Made by a program: the position numbers and the translations under genes
Part shown: piece after piece, positions 12,275-22,640 of the stretch
Numbering within the stretch: the first letter of the stretch is position 1
Layout of the letters: each line of letters starts with the position of its first letter
NCBI GenBank assembly: GCA_029891345.1
Contig: CM057009.1
Coordinates: 289,798,966 to 289,862,965, forward strand
Direction of reading: 5' to 3'
Length of the DNA: 64,000 bases
DNA from: Dryococelus australis
Taxonomy: Eukaryota; Arthropoda; Insecta; Phasmatodea; Phasmatidae
The notes under the pieces: model-generated
Database searches by the model: none
What the model saw: the letters and a program-made list of their open reading frames with translations, nothing else
What the model was told of the DNA's origin: nothing

Positions 12275-12435
12275 CCACCATATTAAATTCCGCCATATTG
12301 TTTCCATCCGCCATCTGGTTTCAACCATCATATGGTTTCAGTTCAAGATCTTGTTTCGGTCTGCCATCTTGTTTCTAGGCACTACCTTGTTTCCAGCTGC
12401 CATTTTGTTTTTGCAAATCATCTTGTTTCCCAGTT
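12275..12435. repeat. Degenerate 18-bp minisatellite, GCCATCTTGTTTCC-type units
   Basis: About nine units with a period near 18 bp, each a variant of (T/C)(C/T)GCCAT(C/A/T)TTGTTTC. The word GCCATCTTG is the reverse complement of CAAGATGGC, the known core of YY1/Pho-type zinc-finger sites. The array could bind such a factor or be a neutral minisatellite. Confidence 0.6.
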
Positions 12436-12701
12436 ACTCACCTTCGCATCTGTCGCATGCACTCCATGTGCTGTAGTTCTCTTGTCATCTGCTAGAGTGC
12501 ACCACTGATCTCTGTAATGCTTTTTATTGTTGCTAGAGTGTGCCACCCTATTACTCAACTTCGTTCGACCCCCGTCTTGTTTCCACTGGTCCTTCATTCC
12601 AATTTCGCCTGCTAGAGGCACTGGTGTCGGTCTCGCAATGTTGGTTCTAGAGTTGACCGCTAGGGTGCTGCTTCTTTTATTTAATTTTCGCAGAGCTCAA
12701 A

Positions 12702-12783
12702 ACATCCTCTGGAGAGGGCGGGATCGAACTGCCAAGCCATGGGTCAGCATTCAGGTACCTTAGACCACTCGGCTATTGGGACA
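12702..12783 (-). repeat. tRNA-like sequence (Leu/Ser-type head), probable SINE head
   Basis: Minus-strand reading gives AGCCGAGTGGTCTAAGG, a near-perfect A box and D-arm of class-II tRNAs, then a B box GCAGTTCGATCCC about 45 bp on. The presumed acceptor halves do not pair, so this is a tRNA-derived SINE head or tRNA pseudogene rather than a working tRNA. Confidence 0.55.
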
Positions 12784-13010
12784 TGTGCTCGGACTAGGAG
12801 TATATGCAATATAATATATATTGGTAAAAAATATAATGAAAAGAATGTAAGTTTTCGTTGTCATGATTATTCCAGAACAATAATGGGTAATAATAATATT
12901 TTAGTCACTTTTGTAAAATAATTTTTTATTTAAAATATTGAAAAGTTGTACTTAATAATTCTTTTCATTCATTTTTATTCGGTTTTTTTTTTTCATGTTA
13001 TTTTTTTCCA

Positions 13011-13398
13011 TTGAAGACGTTTATTTTTGTTGGTCATCCATATTCCCCCCGCCACAAACTCCCTTTTTTTTCCAAGATAACCTTCACCTCGACGACATGC
13101 GACGAATGCCTTCCAACACATGAGGGCTCCGCACAGACCACTATCGCCACCAGTAGCTGCTGGTTGATGCCCACCACAGCTACTCCCATTACACCACTGC
13201 CACGATCGTCGATTTACGACGTGATGTACACCAGCTCGTTCGAGTCAGGTAGGGTGAAGTAGTATCCCAACACCATCCCTGGGTTCCGGCGAGTGGAGTA
13301 CTGGCTAGGCGACCGACTTTATGAGGATGCTGTGGAAAACATAAAAGCCTGTGATGGCGTGAATCATTCCCGCCTCTACTACACCCTGGCACCTGTAT
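13011..13398 (+). pseudogene. Decayed ORF in the 13-18.5 kb gene cluster
   Basis: One plus-strand frame is open from ATG 13,011 to a TAG at 13,260 and then reopens in the same frame to a TAA at 13,397. The second part has strongly protein-like composition (GFRRVEYWLGDRLYEDAVEN). The first part is Thr/Ser/Pro-rich with a CDEC motif. I do not recognise a family. It lies just upstream of, and parallel to, the broken frame at 13,415, with an AT-rich TATAAAAAA gap between, like compact intronless genes. It could be part of the same ancient unit as the 14.6-16.7 kb relic. A chance frame is less likely for the second half. Confidence 0.35.
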
Positions 13399-13414
13399 AA
13401 AAAAAACGAGCATC

Positions 13415-13806
13415 ATGAATGTCGAAGGCAAGTCAAAAGAGTATTTTATGGACAGAATCCAATGTGATGGTGAAAATTGCGCAATAGAACAACGGAAACA
13501 GTTGGCACTGAACAAGGGTGAAACAATCATAATTAAAGAAGGCGTCCAGCATAGGGACTATGATATTCGAGGAGGGGTGGGGGGCAGGAAACAGTGATTC
13601 GCTTCAGTGAAGAATGCAATGGTGAGACGCATAGATTCCTACAGGATGAAGAAGTTGACACGGTTCAATTCGTCGAGCGGATCACGACTTGTCACAGCCT
13701 GCTGTGCGAGGTAAAGACAAGCTCACCGGATGAGGATGGGGAAGGACCGTGGATAAAAACAAACAATATAAAGAAACAGTGTTTCGAACAGAGCCACATA
13801 ATGTGA
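13415..13806 (+). pseudogene. Broken ORF, about 130 codons, unidentified
   Basis: Two overlapping frames join near a G-rich slip at about 13,572-13,600. The first (ATG 13,415) encodes a charged peptide starting MNVEGKSKEYFMDRIQ. The second reads FSEECNGETHRFLQDEEVDT onward, has paired cysteines, and ends with TAA-free TGA at 13,806. Composition is clearly amino-acid-like in both pieces, so a single small intronless gene with one frameshift is the best reading. An AATAAA signal follows at about 13,806 and another near 13,865. No family is recognised. The neighbours on either side have the same decayed, intronless look. Confidence 0.4.
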
Positions 13807-14619
13807 ATAAACTTATAGTTGCCAATCCTATTTTTAGGCCCATGATGTGTGTACTTGTGTGTAAATAAAAACAGGAGGGAGTTTTTCATAAAAAAATGTT
13901 TGTGTCTTAAAAATGAACTTGCTTATCTATGTATGAAAAATGCGGAAATATGTCACAACCTTAATGCAGATAAAAAAGGAAATTTAAAAAACTTGTTTGC
14001 TTATCATTGTAAACTTTTATTGCTTAACATGTATGTGAAAAGAAAAGAGTTTAATGAATAAAATATGTGTATAATTTTAAAACAATGTTACCTCTTATTT
14101 TGTTTTTCAAAACAGAGAAAAGAATCTAATATCCTAAGGAGTTGAATTATGGAAATAATTAATTTCTGAACAAAAGGTTACCATTTAAGTTACTGTATTT
14201 GAGTTTGCAAGCATGCATTTACGGGCAGGGCAGATTACCTTGTCTAATTTAAAAAAAATTCTCTGCATGCATGGCAACAGCAGTGTTATCATTTTCACGG
14301 GCCTGCACCTACACGGTGTCTGGTAACTGAAGTCAGCATGCATACATGCTTCCACGTCGTTGTTGCATTCTACATAGTCTCAGATGCCTAAGTCAATATG
14401 GGTGGGAATAGCTGAGTTAGCATTTTCACAGGCTTGCACCTGCTTGTTGTCAGTTAACTGCATTTAACAAAAGATGGAAAAGAGAATGAGTCAATAGCCT
14501 TCATGAGCAAGCGTTGGCCCATCAAGAATGGAGGTGTAGTGGGGGAGGACAATGGAGAGGGGGACGCTGATATACAAGCGGAGGAGAAGGCTCGTAGTAT
14601 TAGTTATGACGTTACATTC
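13807..14619. other. Spacer with a 50-bp direct duplication
   Basis: Contains two related 50-bp blocks at about 14,286-14,336 and 14,417-14,468, sharing GTTA(T/G)CATTTTCAC(G/A)GGC and GTAACTG/GTTAACTG. The rest is AT-rich with short frames (13,849-14,061) of low-complexity Lys/Leu composition. No gene is supported. Confidence 0.4.
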
Positions 14620-14627
14620 ATTACATC

Positions 14628-16728
14628 ATGTCTGTGCACTTCCGACCTGAAGATGTAGCAACACACGCCGATATTAAAGTGGACTACCTCCGCGTGCATT
14701 TCAAGCCAGCCGGACTCCCAGAGCAAGTACAATCTTGCAACAGATTTAAACATTGGGTCAATATGAATGAAAAAGATGACTTTTTTCAGCTTGGTGCGAG
14801 TAGCATGCTGCTTTATTACCTGCCCAGTGCACCACCTCCAGCCAGACATGAAGGTTCCCTGCACTAACAGTGAGCTGATAAGTCAAGCAAAAGAAGAATG
14901 CCTACATCAAGTTTGGGGTCATAGCAAAATTGTGTATCAACTCAGACCAGACAGCTACAATATTACTTGGTGGTTCGAATATCGCAATGGAAAATATTAC
15001 ACCGCTATTTTAAACCATGGCAGAACAACTTGGAATTCTAATTGCACCCCACTCACCTGCAATGTGTACACTGCTTTCGTATTATGAGCATCAGTCTTCA
15101 TCCATTCTTCGGCCCGCAATCAGCCATGTTTGATCCAGAGCGAGACTACTGGTGTGCGCACCCAGGCTTTCAGAGTGTGTAATATTGTGTGGACAAACCC
15201 TTGGTAACATGTTGTGACCAATGTGCAAATGATGTACAGTACATGTGTACTTCTCATAAAACACAAAACCCATGCCAGAATGTATAAAACCTGAAATTGT
15301 AAGAGAATGTTCTAGCAACGAATGTGGAGTTAACCTTTGCTTACCATGTATGAATAGTTTTCCACGCACAATACAAGAAATGAACAATCGAATTTTAAGC
15401 GAAGCGGGTAAGACATTTGATGACGGTCATCAATACTAGCATTTACTGTCGATTATATAAATGAAAAGTTCCTTGACACATCCAAAGTGCCACTTCACTA
15501 TGCTTAATCGTGTACCGGGGACCTGCACATTTCTGTAAACTGCCATGAATAATCCTGGACTGATCAACAAACTAGTGTGTGTGTGAACTAATTATGTCCC
15601 ATTTACAGGCAGAAATTACTCAGTGAAGTTAAGTTTTCGCCATCAAACCTGCTGAACAAGCAGATGGGATTCTATAAATAAAGCAGATATGTTCGTAAAT
15701 GTCAAATGTGTGTGAACCATGAATCCAGAAACATATAGTATGGACTCTAGAAGCAGTGGTCATGCTAACAAGTGTTGACTCACCCTTCAGTGACAGTGCA
15801 ACATAAGAAACCAGTGATTGATCCAGTTGTGTATCAGTATGCAACCAACCTTCTTCTGACTAGTCTGCAGTTAGCAGCAGTCTATCAGTCTCGCAGTCAG
15901 CCAGCCCAGCCACTATGGACCCTGTATGCGATGGCGACGAAACATTTTCTGAAGACTGCGAGGAAGATGAACAAGTGTTTCTGTTGACTGATCTTACTAG
16001 CACCGTGTCGGTACCATGCATAATATACAACCCCAGCACTTGCTACGACTATGTGAACGAAGGCTTACATTGTATGCAGTAAGGCATTACTTTCGAAAAT
16101 GAATGTGGCGAAATGTACAGCTAGATATTCTTTTAAATGTGTAGTGAGAAGGTACGTTTCCATCTACAGTGGAATGAATTTTCACCATACGAAACCTCCA
16201 GGGTAGTATCCAGCCTCGTGTGCGAAGATAGTAATTGTGCTGTTCATCTCTGTACTCCGAAGCTAGCATCGTCTTATGCGATGCCCGGAGACCCCAAGGA
16301 CATCAAGTACAGAGAATCATGATATAGTTAACAAAATTATAGAATTATTAAGAAATATATACTTGGCGTTTACCTACAATGGATACACAGCGTGCATCAA
16401 TTTTGTGCTCTGTATATAGGCCAAAACTGCTTCGAGAAGCTAGATCAATTCCCCAAAAATATTCATATAAATTCAAGATGGACTATATAAATAATATAGA
16501 TATGTTTTTTCATGCACCATGAACCAAGAACCACAGCTTATATACTCCAGCTGATGTTATGCTAGTAGTGACTTCACCTCCAGTGACTCATCCTCCGGTG
16601 ACTCCACCAGCAGCAGTTCCACCCTGTGGGCCTTCCATGTTTATCCACAAGGAAGAGGATGTTGTTCCATTCAAAACATTAATAGCCTCTAATATGTCGA
16701 ATTCATGTGTACGAAAAGTAGTAAAATA
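14628..16728 (+). pseudogene. Large decayed cysteine-rich gene, about 700 codons
   Basis: Protein-like segments follow one another on the plus strand across three frames. They are an N-terminal part from ATG 14,628 (MSVHFRPEDVATHADIKVDY); a Trp/Tyr-rich part at about 14,860-15,085 (YNITWWFEYRNGKYYTA) ending in a stop; a Cys-dense part at 15,110-15,400 (YWCAHPGF, TCCDQC, CGVNLCLPC); more at 15,480-15,640; an acidic Cys part at 15,914-16,110 (CYDYVNEGLHCMQ, FENECGEMYS); a segment at 16,137-16,320; and a Pro/Thr linker (TSPPVTHPPVTPP) reaching a TAA at 16,728, followed by AATAAA. The Cys spacing around 16,040-16,110 resembles a chitin-binding peritrophin-A fold. No introns are evident; breaks are stops and frameshifts. 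Length, Cys content and a chitin-binding-like module recall large structural proteins of insect DNA viruses (VP91-type), but I cannot confirm this. A host cuticular or peritrophic protein pseudogene is the main alternative. Confidence 0.45.
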
Positions 16729-16818
16729 AATTGTATCTGATTTATTAATTTTCTTAATGCGAATACATGTAAATATATAAAAAAAACCATATATTTCTTA
16801 AAATAAACCATTATATAT

Positions 16819-16825
<7 letters not shown>

Positions 16826-16854
<29 letters not shown>
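16826..16854. repeat. (GA)n microsatellite
   Basis: Uninterrupted AG dinucleotide run preceded by a short TA tract. Confidence 0.95.
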
Positions 16855-16859
<5 letters not shown>

Positions 16860-17250
16860 TATATTGAAAACTTATATACACTCAAAAGTGTTATGCAAAG
16901 AAAGTTTAACTAGGGAGCAATATTAGACGCTGATAAACACAAATTCATTGCCAAACTTATCATGCCAGTCGATACCAAAGACAAGTATTATTACACTATC
17001 ACATGTAACATGTATGCACCTTTATTCTTACACGAGTGACTGACCTAAAAACTTACATCATAAAACATATCTCAGTTCCTTCGTTCTCCATATAGATTTC
17101 AGATGATTTTAATCGACTCAGATATTACATAACACTTCAGATCCTACCATACCCTCCTCCTACACATGCTCGCACAAATTTTACTAAAAACAGACTCTCG
17201 AAATCGAATGTATACACCACTGAAGCAGAACAGTCTGTAAATGTAATTAA

Positions 17251-17313
<63 letters not shown>
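17251..17313. repeat. (AC)n(AT)n compound microsatellite
   Basis: An AC run passes directly into a long AT run immediately downstream of the minus-strand relic ending at 17,328. Confidence 0.95.
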
Positions 17314-17321
<8 letters not shown>

Positions 17322-17327
17322 ATTTAC

Positions 17328-18470
17328 CTATATACTTTCTATCATTCTATATTTTATAAATATATAACCCTGATCCTTCAGTTCATTAATGATGGAAGAT
17401 ATCTCAACAATGAGTGAGAGGACTCCGTGTTTTTGCAGCTCGATCAAATATCTGAGTCTTATCAACATGTCATGTACATTCGAGTCTTCCGGAAATATGT
17501 AACGAGCGCTCTTGGCACCATCTGCCCTCTTCGCATCATTTTTCGAAGGAAACTCGTTGGTGAGATATGTGGGAACGTCAAGGGTATCATTATCCTTCTC
17601 ATCAGATACTTCATAAATACTGTCACCATAGACATTATTATCAATGCTGTCTTCATGATTGTCTTCATCTCCTTTCTCATCCTCAATACCAAGTTTACTT
17701 TTCTGTGTAGGAGGCACAAGGACATCACCAGTATTTTGAGCTGACAACCATTTTTTTATACGTTTGTCGACTTCATGCGAACACTTTGCAACTGTACATT
17801 CCACACATACCGACTCAATCATGCCTCGTAAGCCTCTCATTACATCAATAACATTAACTGTCTCGTCATAATCGTCTCTGAAAACAATGCCCATCGATGT
17901 AGCAGGAGGTATTGGCGACACCGCTTGCTGGCTCCCAGTAGACGAACCCTTGCAGATCTTGATGTGTTATTTCATTGTATCCTGTTGCATAAACTACATG
18001 CGGTCAGTATCGTAATGCTTCATCATGCGAGTTTCCTAGCCGTCTGCGAACATTTTATGTAGAGTATTAACAGGAGGTAAAGATGTTTTCACATGCTGTT
18101 TCTCAGTGGACAGAAAAGCACTACATTTATAAACCATGGTGTGTTTATTTATATTATAATTTCGAATGAGCTGTCTGTAACATTTATAGCAGCTTAGATG
18201 AGCATTAAGTGGGTTCTTAAAAAAAATCGCTCATCTCATGTCGCAGTGCATTCCATAATTTACTGAAGAACTGGGCACAGTAACAGCATTGTTTTCCATG
18301 TAAGTTTTGGGCAGTCGAAGGTACACATGTAGTCCTACAGGACATACCCGATTCCACATCGTCAATGTCTTGCGTCGTCTTCAAGTAGGTAGGTAAGTGA
18401 GCTTAACGTCTCGTCGACAGCGAGGTCATTAGAAATAGGGTCATCTTCTACAAGTATACATGAATTCATA
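17328..18470 (-). pseudogene. Decayed zinc-finger-like protein gene, about 380 codons
   Basis: The 3' 210 codons are open (about 17,328-17,965) and encode an acidic middle (GDEDNHEDSIDNN) and a helical C-terminus (MLIRLRYLIELQKHG, SLIVEISSIINELKDQG) that looks like a coiled coil. The same frame continues upstream through three in-frame stops (TAA, TAG, TAG between about 17,970 and 18,065) into clearly protein-like sequence, then after a frameshift near an A/T run into paired cysteines: CCYCAQFF-SKLWNALRH and LSCYKCYRQL. These form one or two zinc-finger-like modules. The first ATG of the open part is at about 17,894. There are no introns. Convergent with the 14.6-16.7 kb relic. I do not recognise the family. 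Viral regulatory protein and host zinc-finger retropseudogene are both possible. Three clean stops in an otherwise intact frame imply long neutral decay. Confidence 0.45.
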
Positions 18471-18474
18471 CTCC

Positions 18475-18595
18475 TGCCGACTCACTCTTGCCGACTAACT
18501 CTCCTCAACAGACTCCTGTTGACTGACCCCTACCGACTGTCTCCTGCCGACTGACTCCTGCCGACTGACTCCTGCCGACAGACTGCTGCAAGTAG
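18475..18595. repeat. 14-bp minisatellite, GACTGACTCCTGCC
   Basis: About eight imperfect units of (G)ACTGACTCCTGCC(G), best preserved at 18,535-18,585. It lies between the zinc-finger relic and the LTR-like repeat. Confidence 0.8.
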
Positions 18596-18639
18596 AACAT
18601 TTTCCCAATGTCAGATGCAAACTGGTTCGGAAATTGAAA

Positions 18640-19450
18640 CATGGCGCTGTGGCCTCTCCTGAGGGAGTGGGCCACGCTATAACTGGGGGCGGGGGGGGGG
18701 GGGGATCAAAGTAGCTCAAGGATAAAGCACTCGTCTAGAAAATACTGCTTTTATTAAAATACTAAACAATTACAACTAAGCTTCAACTAGGCTCGTCAAA
18801 CAGGTAGCAATTTCTACAAATATCCAATACGCAAGTCGTCCACTTCAGTAATAGATCAATAGGGCGCTGATGCCCCAATTTAAGCTTAGATTAGCTTTGA
18901 TTTGAATCGGCTAAGCAATGCTTTAAAGAGCTTAGGCCGTCGCGAGTCCCACGCCATACAATGCCCTACGATTTCCTACAAGGGAAATAATATTTACCCA
19001 AAGTCTCGTCGCAGTAGCACAGCTATCTCGACGACGGGCTCTCGTCGGGTGTCGATGATGGACCTCGGGCTGTGGTCCCCTTTGCTGGGCGTCTCACGGG
19101 CAGTACCTCCGGCAGCAGCAGGCAAGATGGCGCCGAGGGCCTCCAGCGCCCTGAGCTTATGTACAACCCCTCTGACATCGTGCTCGATCCCCCGAGGTCT
19201 GCTACTAAAATCAGAGTTTCAGCTGGCCGAGGTCGCCCCGCGCCTTGCCGAAGCGAGATGCTGGGCTATCCTTGCAGGAGCTGGTCCCAGCATGACCCCC
19301 TCTCTTTCGAGTGTCCAGACGCCCTCGTCTGAAGTACGGCTGGTACGGTGCAGGGGATCTGCCAGGTCAGGTCAGGTCAGAGAGTTGAGCCTTGGAGCGG
19401 TGTATCCGTGCTTCGGTGGAGTGGTGGAGCCCGTCGGAAAGAGCTGCTGT
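18640..19450 (-). mobile_element. LTR-like repeat, copy 1 (solo LTR or relic)
   Basis: Shares ordered blocks with 34,393-35,030: TGTGGCC at the left, GGGATCAA then GCACTCGT, an AATAAA signal on the minus strand just inside, and GGGCAG(T/A)(A/G)CCTCCGGCA with a nearby AAGATGGCGCC/AATATGGCGGCC further right. On the minus strand the order is promoter-like sequence, GC-rich leader, AATAAA, GATCCCCC, as in an LTR. A 16-nt G run sits at 18,686. Internal frames (18,902-19,471) are GC shadows. Boundaries are approximate. Nothing retroviral flanks it, so a solo LTR is likely. Confidence 0.5.
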
Positions 19451-21659
19451 AAGCATGGTGCTAGTTTGTAGCTGTGTTTAACTGAGAGATGTCGTAAACC
19501 CCCCCCCCCCCTATTTCGAAGACTCCCTAAGGCGGTGTCAGGCACATGGGGTCGGGCTTGCATTACCTACATTAGCGGCAGCCGATGGCAATGTGTAACT
19601 ACTTTTGTTACATTTGGTTCAGTGCCGATATGGCACAGGTAAAATTGTTATTTACAAGTGGTGAAATATTTATTAGCGTGTATTACACTTGTTATACATT
19701 TTTCTTATCATATTGCGTGATTGTTTTGTCATTCGTAGGGTAAAATATTAATTTTAATTTACGCGAATGTAGTTCACATTTACCAGTTAACTTTATTAAC
19801 TTCGTGTTCTGGGTTACCTGACTACATGTTAGTTTAGTTTATTTTCCTCAGTCTAATTGTAGTATGTTATTTACAGTTGTGTTGTTCCTTAACATGGATT
19901 TGTACAAGGTTTTTAAATTGGAACGAAATTAATTAATTAGCTAATTCTAACAGTGGTTTTTGTGCAGGCACCCTAATGTGGTAATCGGTCGCTATTGCTT
20001 GTGTGTTGGTTTGATAGGAAGGGGAATTTAGTGCTCGACTCCACTTTGGAATTATTTTTACCCTCTTAAAAATGAAATGTACGTTCTAACCCGACATCGA
20101 ACATATAGGATGAGGATTGGGGTGAGAGCTCTCTTAAAACGCAACAGTCTGCAATAGCACCACAAGTTTATAGTAGACTTAAGTTGAACATTGAATGTAG
20201 AAATACATGTTACTTAATTGAGTATATTAAATCCTTTCAGTTTTGCTGTTGTTGGTTAACTTTACGTAGTTACATAAAATAATTTGCAATGTCCTTTACA
20301 TTTTGCACTATGATGAATTTGTACATAATTAATATCTTAACGAATTCCTTATTTACAGGTATTGATATATTTTTACAGGCTTAACAGTGTCTAAGGCATA
20401 AATCAAAATTATTACTATGATTTTGGGGCCCCGTCCTTACTACTATGGGCGAGAATCGCCGCGCGGCTGTCACCCAAGTGGAAAGGGTATCTTGGCCATT
20501 GGAGTGTGCATGTGCTGCCCTCTATACATTCGCTGTCACGGCAAGCGTGCCTATGTTTGCGACATGATAGTCAGCTCTTCTCACTTTGCCCGCTAGGTAG
20601 CGCTGAGTGTCGCAATTTCCGCCGTGCTACATAAATGCGCACACCTTGCCGGTATTTGAGCGTTGTGCTATTAACCCTGTATCTTTATAGTCCATTCATT
20701 TGACATAGCACAATGAAAAGACAACGAAGCACGTATTTATGCGCGTGTTGTCACATACGTTTCTAGCCTGCTACGCTCCGTGAAACGTCTCAACACTTTT
20801 GAAAAGTGCCTGATAGCATGTGTCTTGTATTTCATACTTGGCACGCAATATTTTCACTTTTTCCTCCTGGTAGAGTGACCTCGCTATGTGAATAGCAACA
20901 TGGAGGGAGCTAATTTATTTACAGAGTTACCTGCCCCTGTGATAACTGTTTCCCTGTTGTGGTTGCGCCGCTTTGGCCATATTATTCATGAGAATAGCGA
21001 TTTTGAACACTTTATAATAAATGCCTACAAGCGCTATAGTCAAGATTATGATGGTGGAACAGCTCATGTAATTGTAATGTTCCTTAGTTAACATATGCCT
21101 GCGTTTAACGTGAAGTATTTAATTTCATTTTAACATAGCTTTCCTTCAAAATTATTGTCTCTATTGGCTTAAAACAAGTAAGGAAGCATTTTACTGTTTC
21201 CGCTACATTATTAAATACTTTCACTTGAACCACCCTTGACTACGCTAGCTGCCTCTTCGCTCGTATGCTGCAGCTGAAACATAGGGGTAGGGGACATATT
21301 CGGGACTTAATAAACACAGGTTTTTGTAACTCTTTAATAGTGACAGTAATATTTCACTGGCGACATCGCTATGCGCTTTCGCCCGTCTGTCGCGCTGGCG
21401 ACTATGCCCTGTTGCAGCCGAGCGAGTCAATCACTACTCTGGCTGAACTGCGATGTTATCTTCACTTGATTGATGTGGGATGGCGGCTTGGTTCTTGTCA
21501 CAATGCAGACCGTTGTCGTCTTGTTGCTGGCCTGCGCGGCTGTTGAAAGGAGGCCTTATTGGACTCCGACACTATGCGACACGTGACTAACGGCAGCATC
21601 CCCATCCTCGTATTTGGCATTACAAACACACGTTACCTGTAACATACATATCGATGTTA
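19451..21659. other. Intergenic, no gene seen
   Basis: Begins with a C run at 19,500-19,510 and a GGTCA-type triple repeat just upstream (19,362-19,380). It then turns AT-rich, with a GC-richer patch at 20,430-20,640. Short frames near 20,888 and 21,265 carry no motifs. Confidence 0.45.
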
Positions 21660-21693
21660 ATGTCTGATATTTGCGATTTTGATAATTCTCGTG

Positions 21694-22640
21694 TTAACGG
21701 TATCTATTTTGGTTAACTCTCGTTTTTTTTTCTTCTATCGATATTGTTGACGGTCCCAATATATTGTGTATCATATATGGTCCATGGTATTTGAAGGTCA
21801 GGGCCTTCTGTCTGGCATAATTCTTGGCCCATACGTATTGTCCTATTTTTAGGTCGTTTGGGCGAAATCTCTTATCAGAAAGTAATTTTTGTGATTTTTT
21901 TGATTCAATTAAATTCACTCGTGCCTTTCGCGGGCTTTGTGCAGCTGTCCACACAAGTCCTCTGCACGTTATCAGAAGGTGTGGGCAACGACATGGCTTG
22001 GCTGAACGGCTTCTGCACCGTGTAATAACAAATTGGGAGTACTTTGTGCTTCTATTTGTGGTTGAACTGTAATTGAAAACTATATATTGGACATATTCGT
22101 CCCAATGTGCCTGGTCCTCGTTGGCGCATGCTGTGAGTTGTTGCGACAGGACCTTATTTACTTGTTCCGTCATCCCGTTGCAGGACGGGTTGTAAGCTGT
22201 CGTTTGCAACTATTTTATCTGCAATTTCTGTAGTAGCTCCCCAATAAGATCGTTATTGAAAGACGTTCCGCGATCTGTGAGGATGGATTTAGAACATCCG
22301 TATGTCAAAATGACGTCTTTGATAAACTTCGCGCACGTGTTCGCATCTATGGATTTAACTGGTTTGGGCACCTCATATCGTGTGAAGAATTCGGTCATTA
22401 CTAGTATGTATTTGTTTCCCGATGCCGCCGTTTCAAGAGGACCTTCGCATCAAGACTCCAAAAGTGAACAATAGTGGGTGATTTAATTGGGGTCGTGAAG
22501 CCTATTGATGTTTGATTGCTATGTTAGCTGTGAACATTAAATAGGAGTTCCCATGTTAGTCCGCTCGGTCACACATTGATTTCTGAGTTGAAGAGTTGCA
22601 ATCACGTAATTTTTTATACGTGCTGTACTTGTGTCAAGCA
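21694..22640 (-). pseudogene. Ty3/gypsy integrase fragment
   Basis: Minus-strand translation gives the central and C-terminal integrase core of a Ty3/gypsy pol: GNKYILVMTEFFTRY with the first catalytic region upstream, SILTDRGTSFNN (second catalytic Asp), then TAYNPSCNGMTEQVNK with the catalytic Glu, and a C-terminal KIGQYVWAKNY ... KYHGPYMIHNI part. One in-frame TAG (about 22,208) separates the two halves, and the N-terminal side becomes frameshifted beyond 22,410. No reverse transcriptase, gag or LTRs are found next to it, so this is an isolated, truncated copy. The strand and pol order would place LTR sequence below 21,690, but none was recognised. Confidence 0.85.

Noticed and set aside
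12702-12783. Functional tRNA gene
   Set aside because: A and B boxes are good but the acceptor stem does not pair; called a SINE head or tRNA pseudogene.
18902-19471. 189-codon plus-strand frame as a gene
   Set aside because: It overlaps the LTR-like repeat shared with 34.4-35.0 kb, where no equivalent frame exists; a GC-rich shadow.
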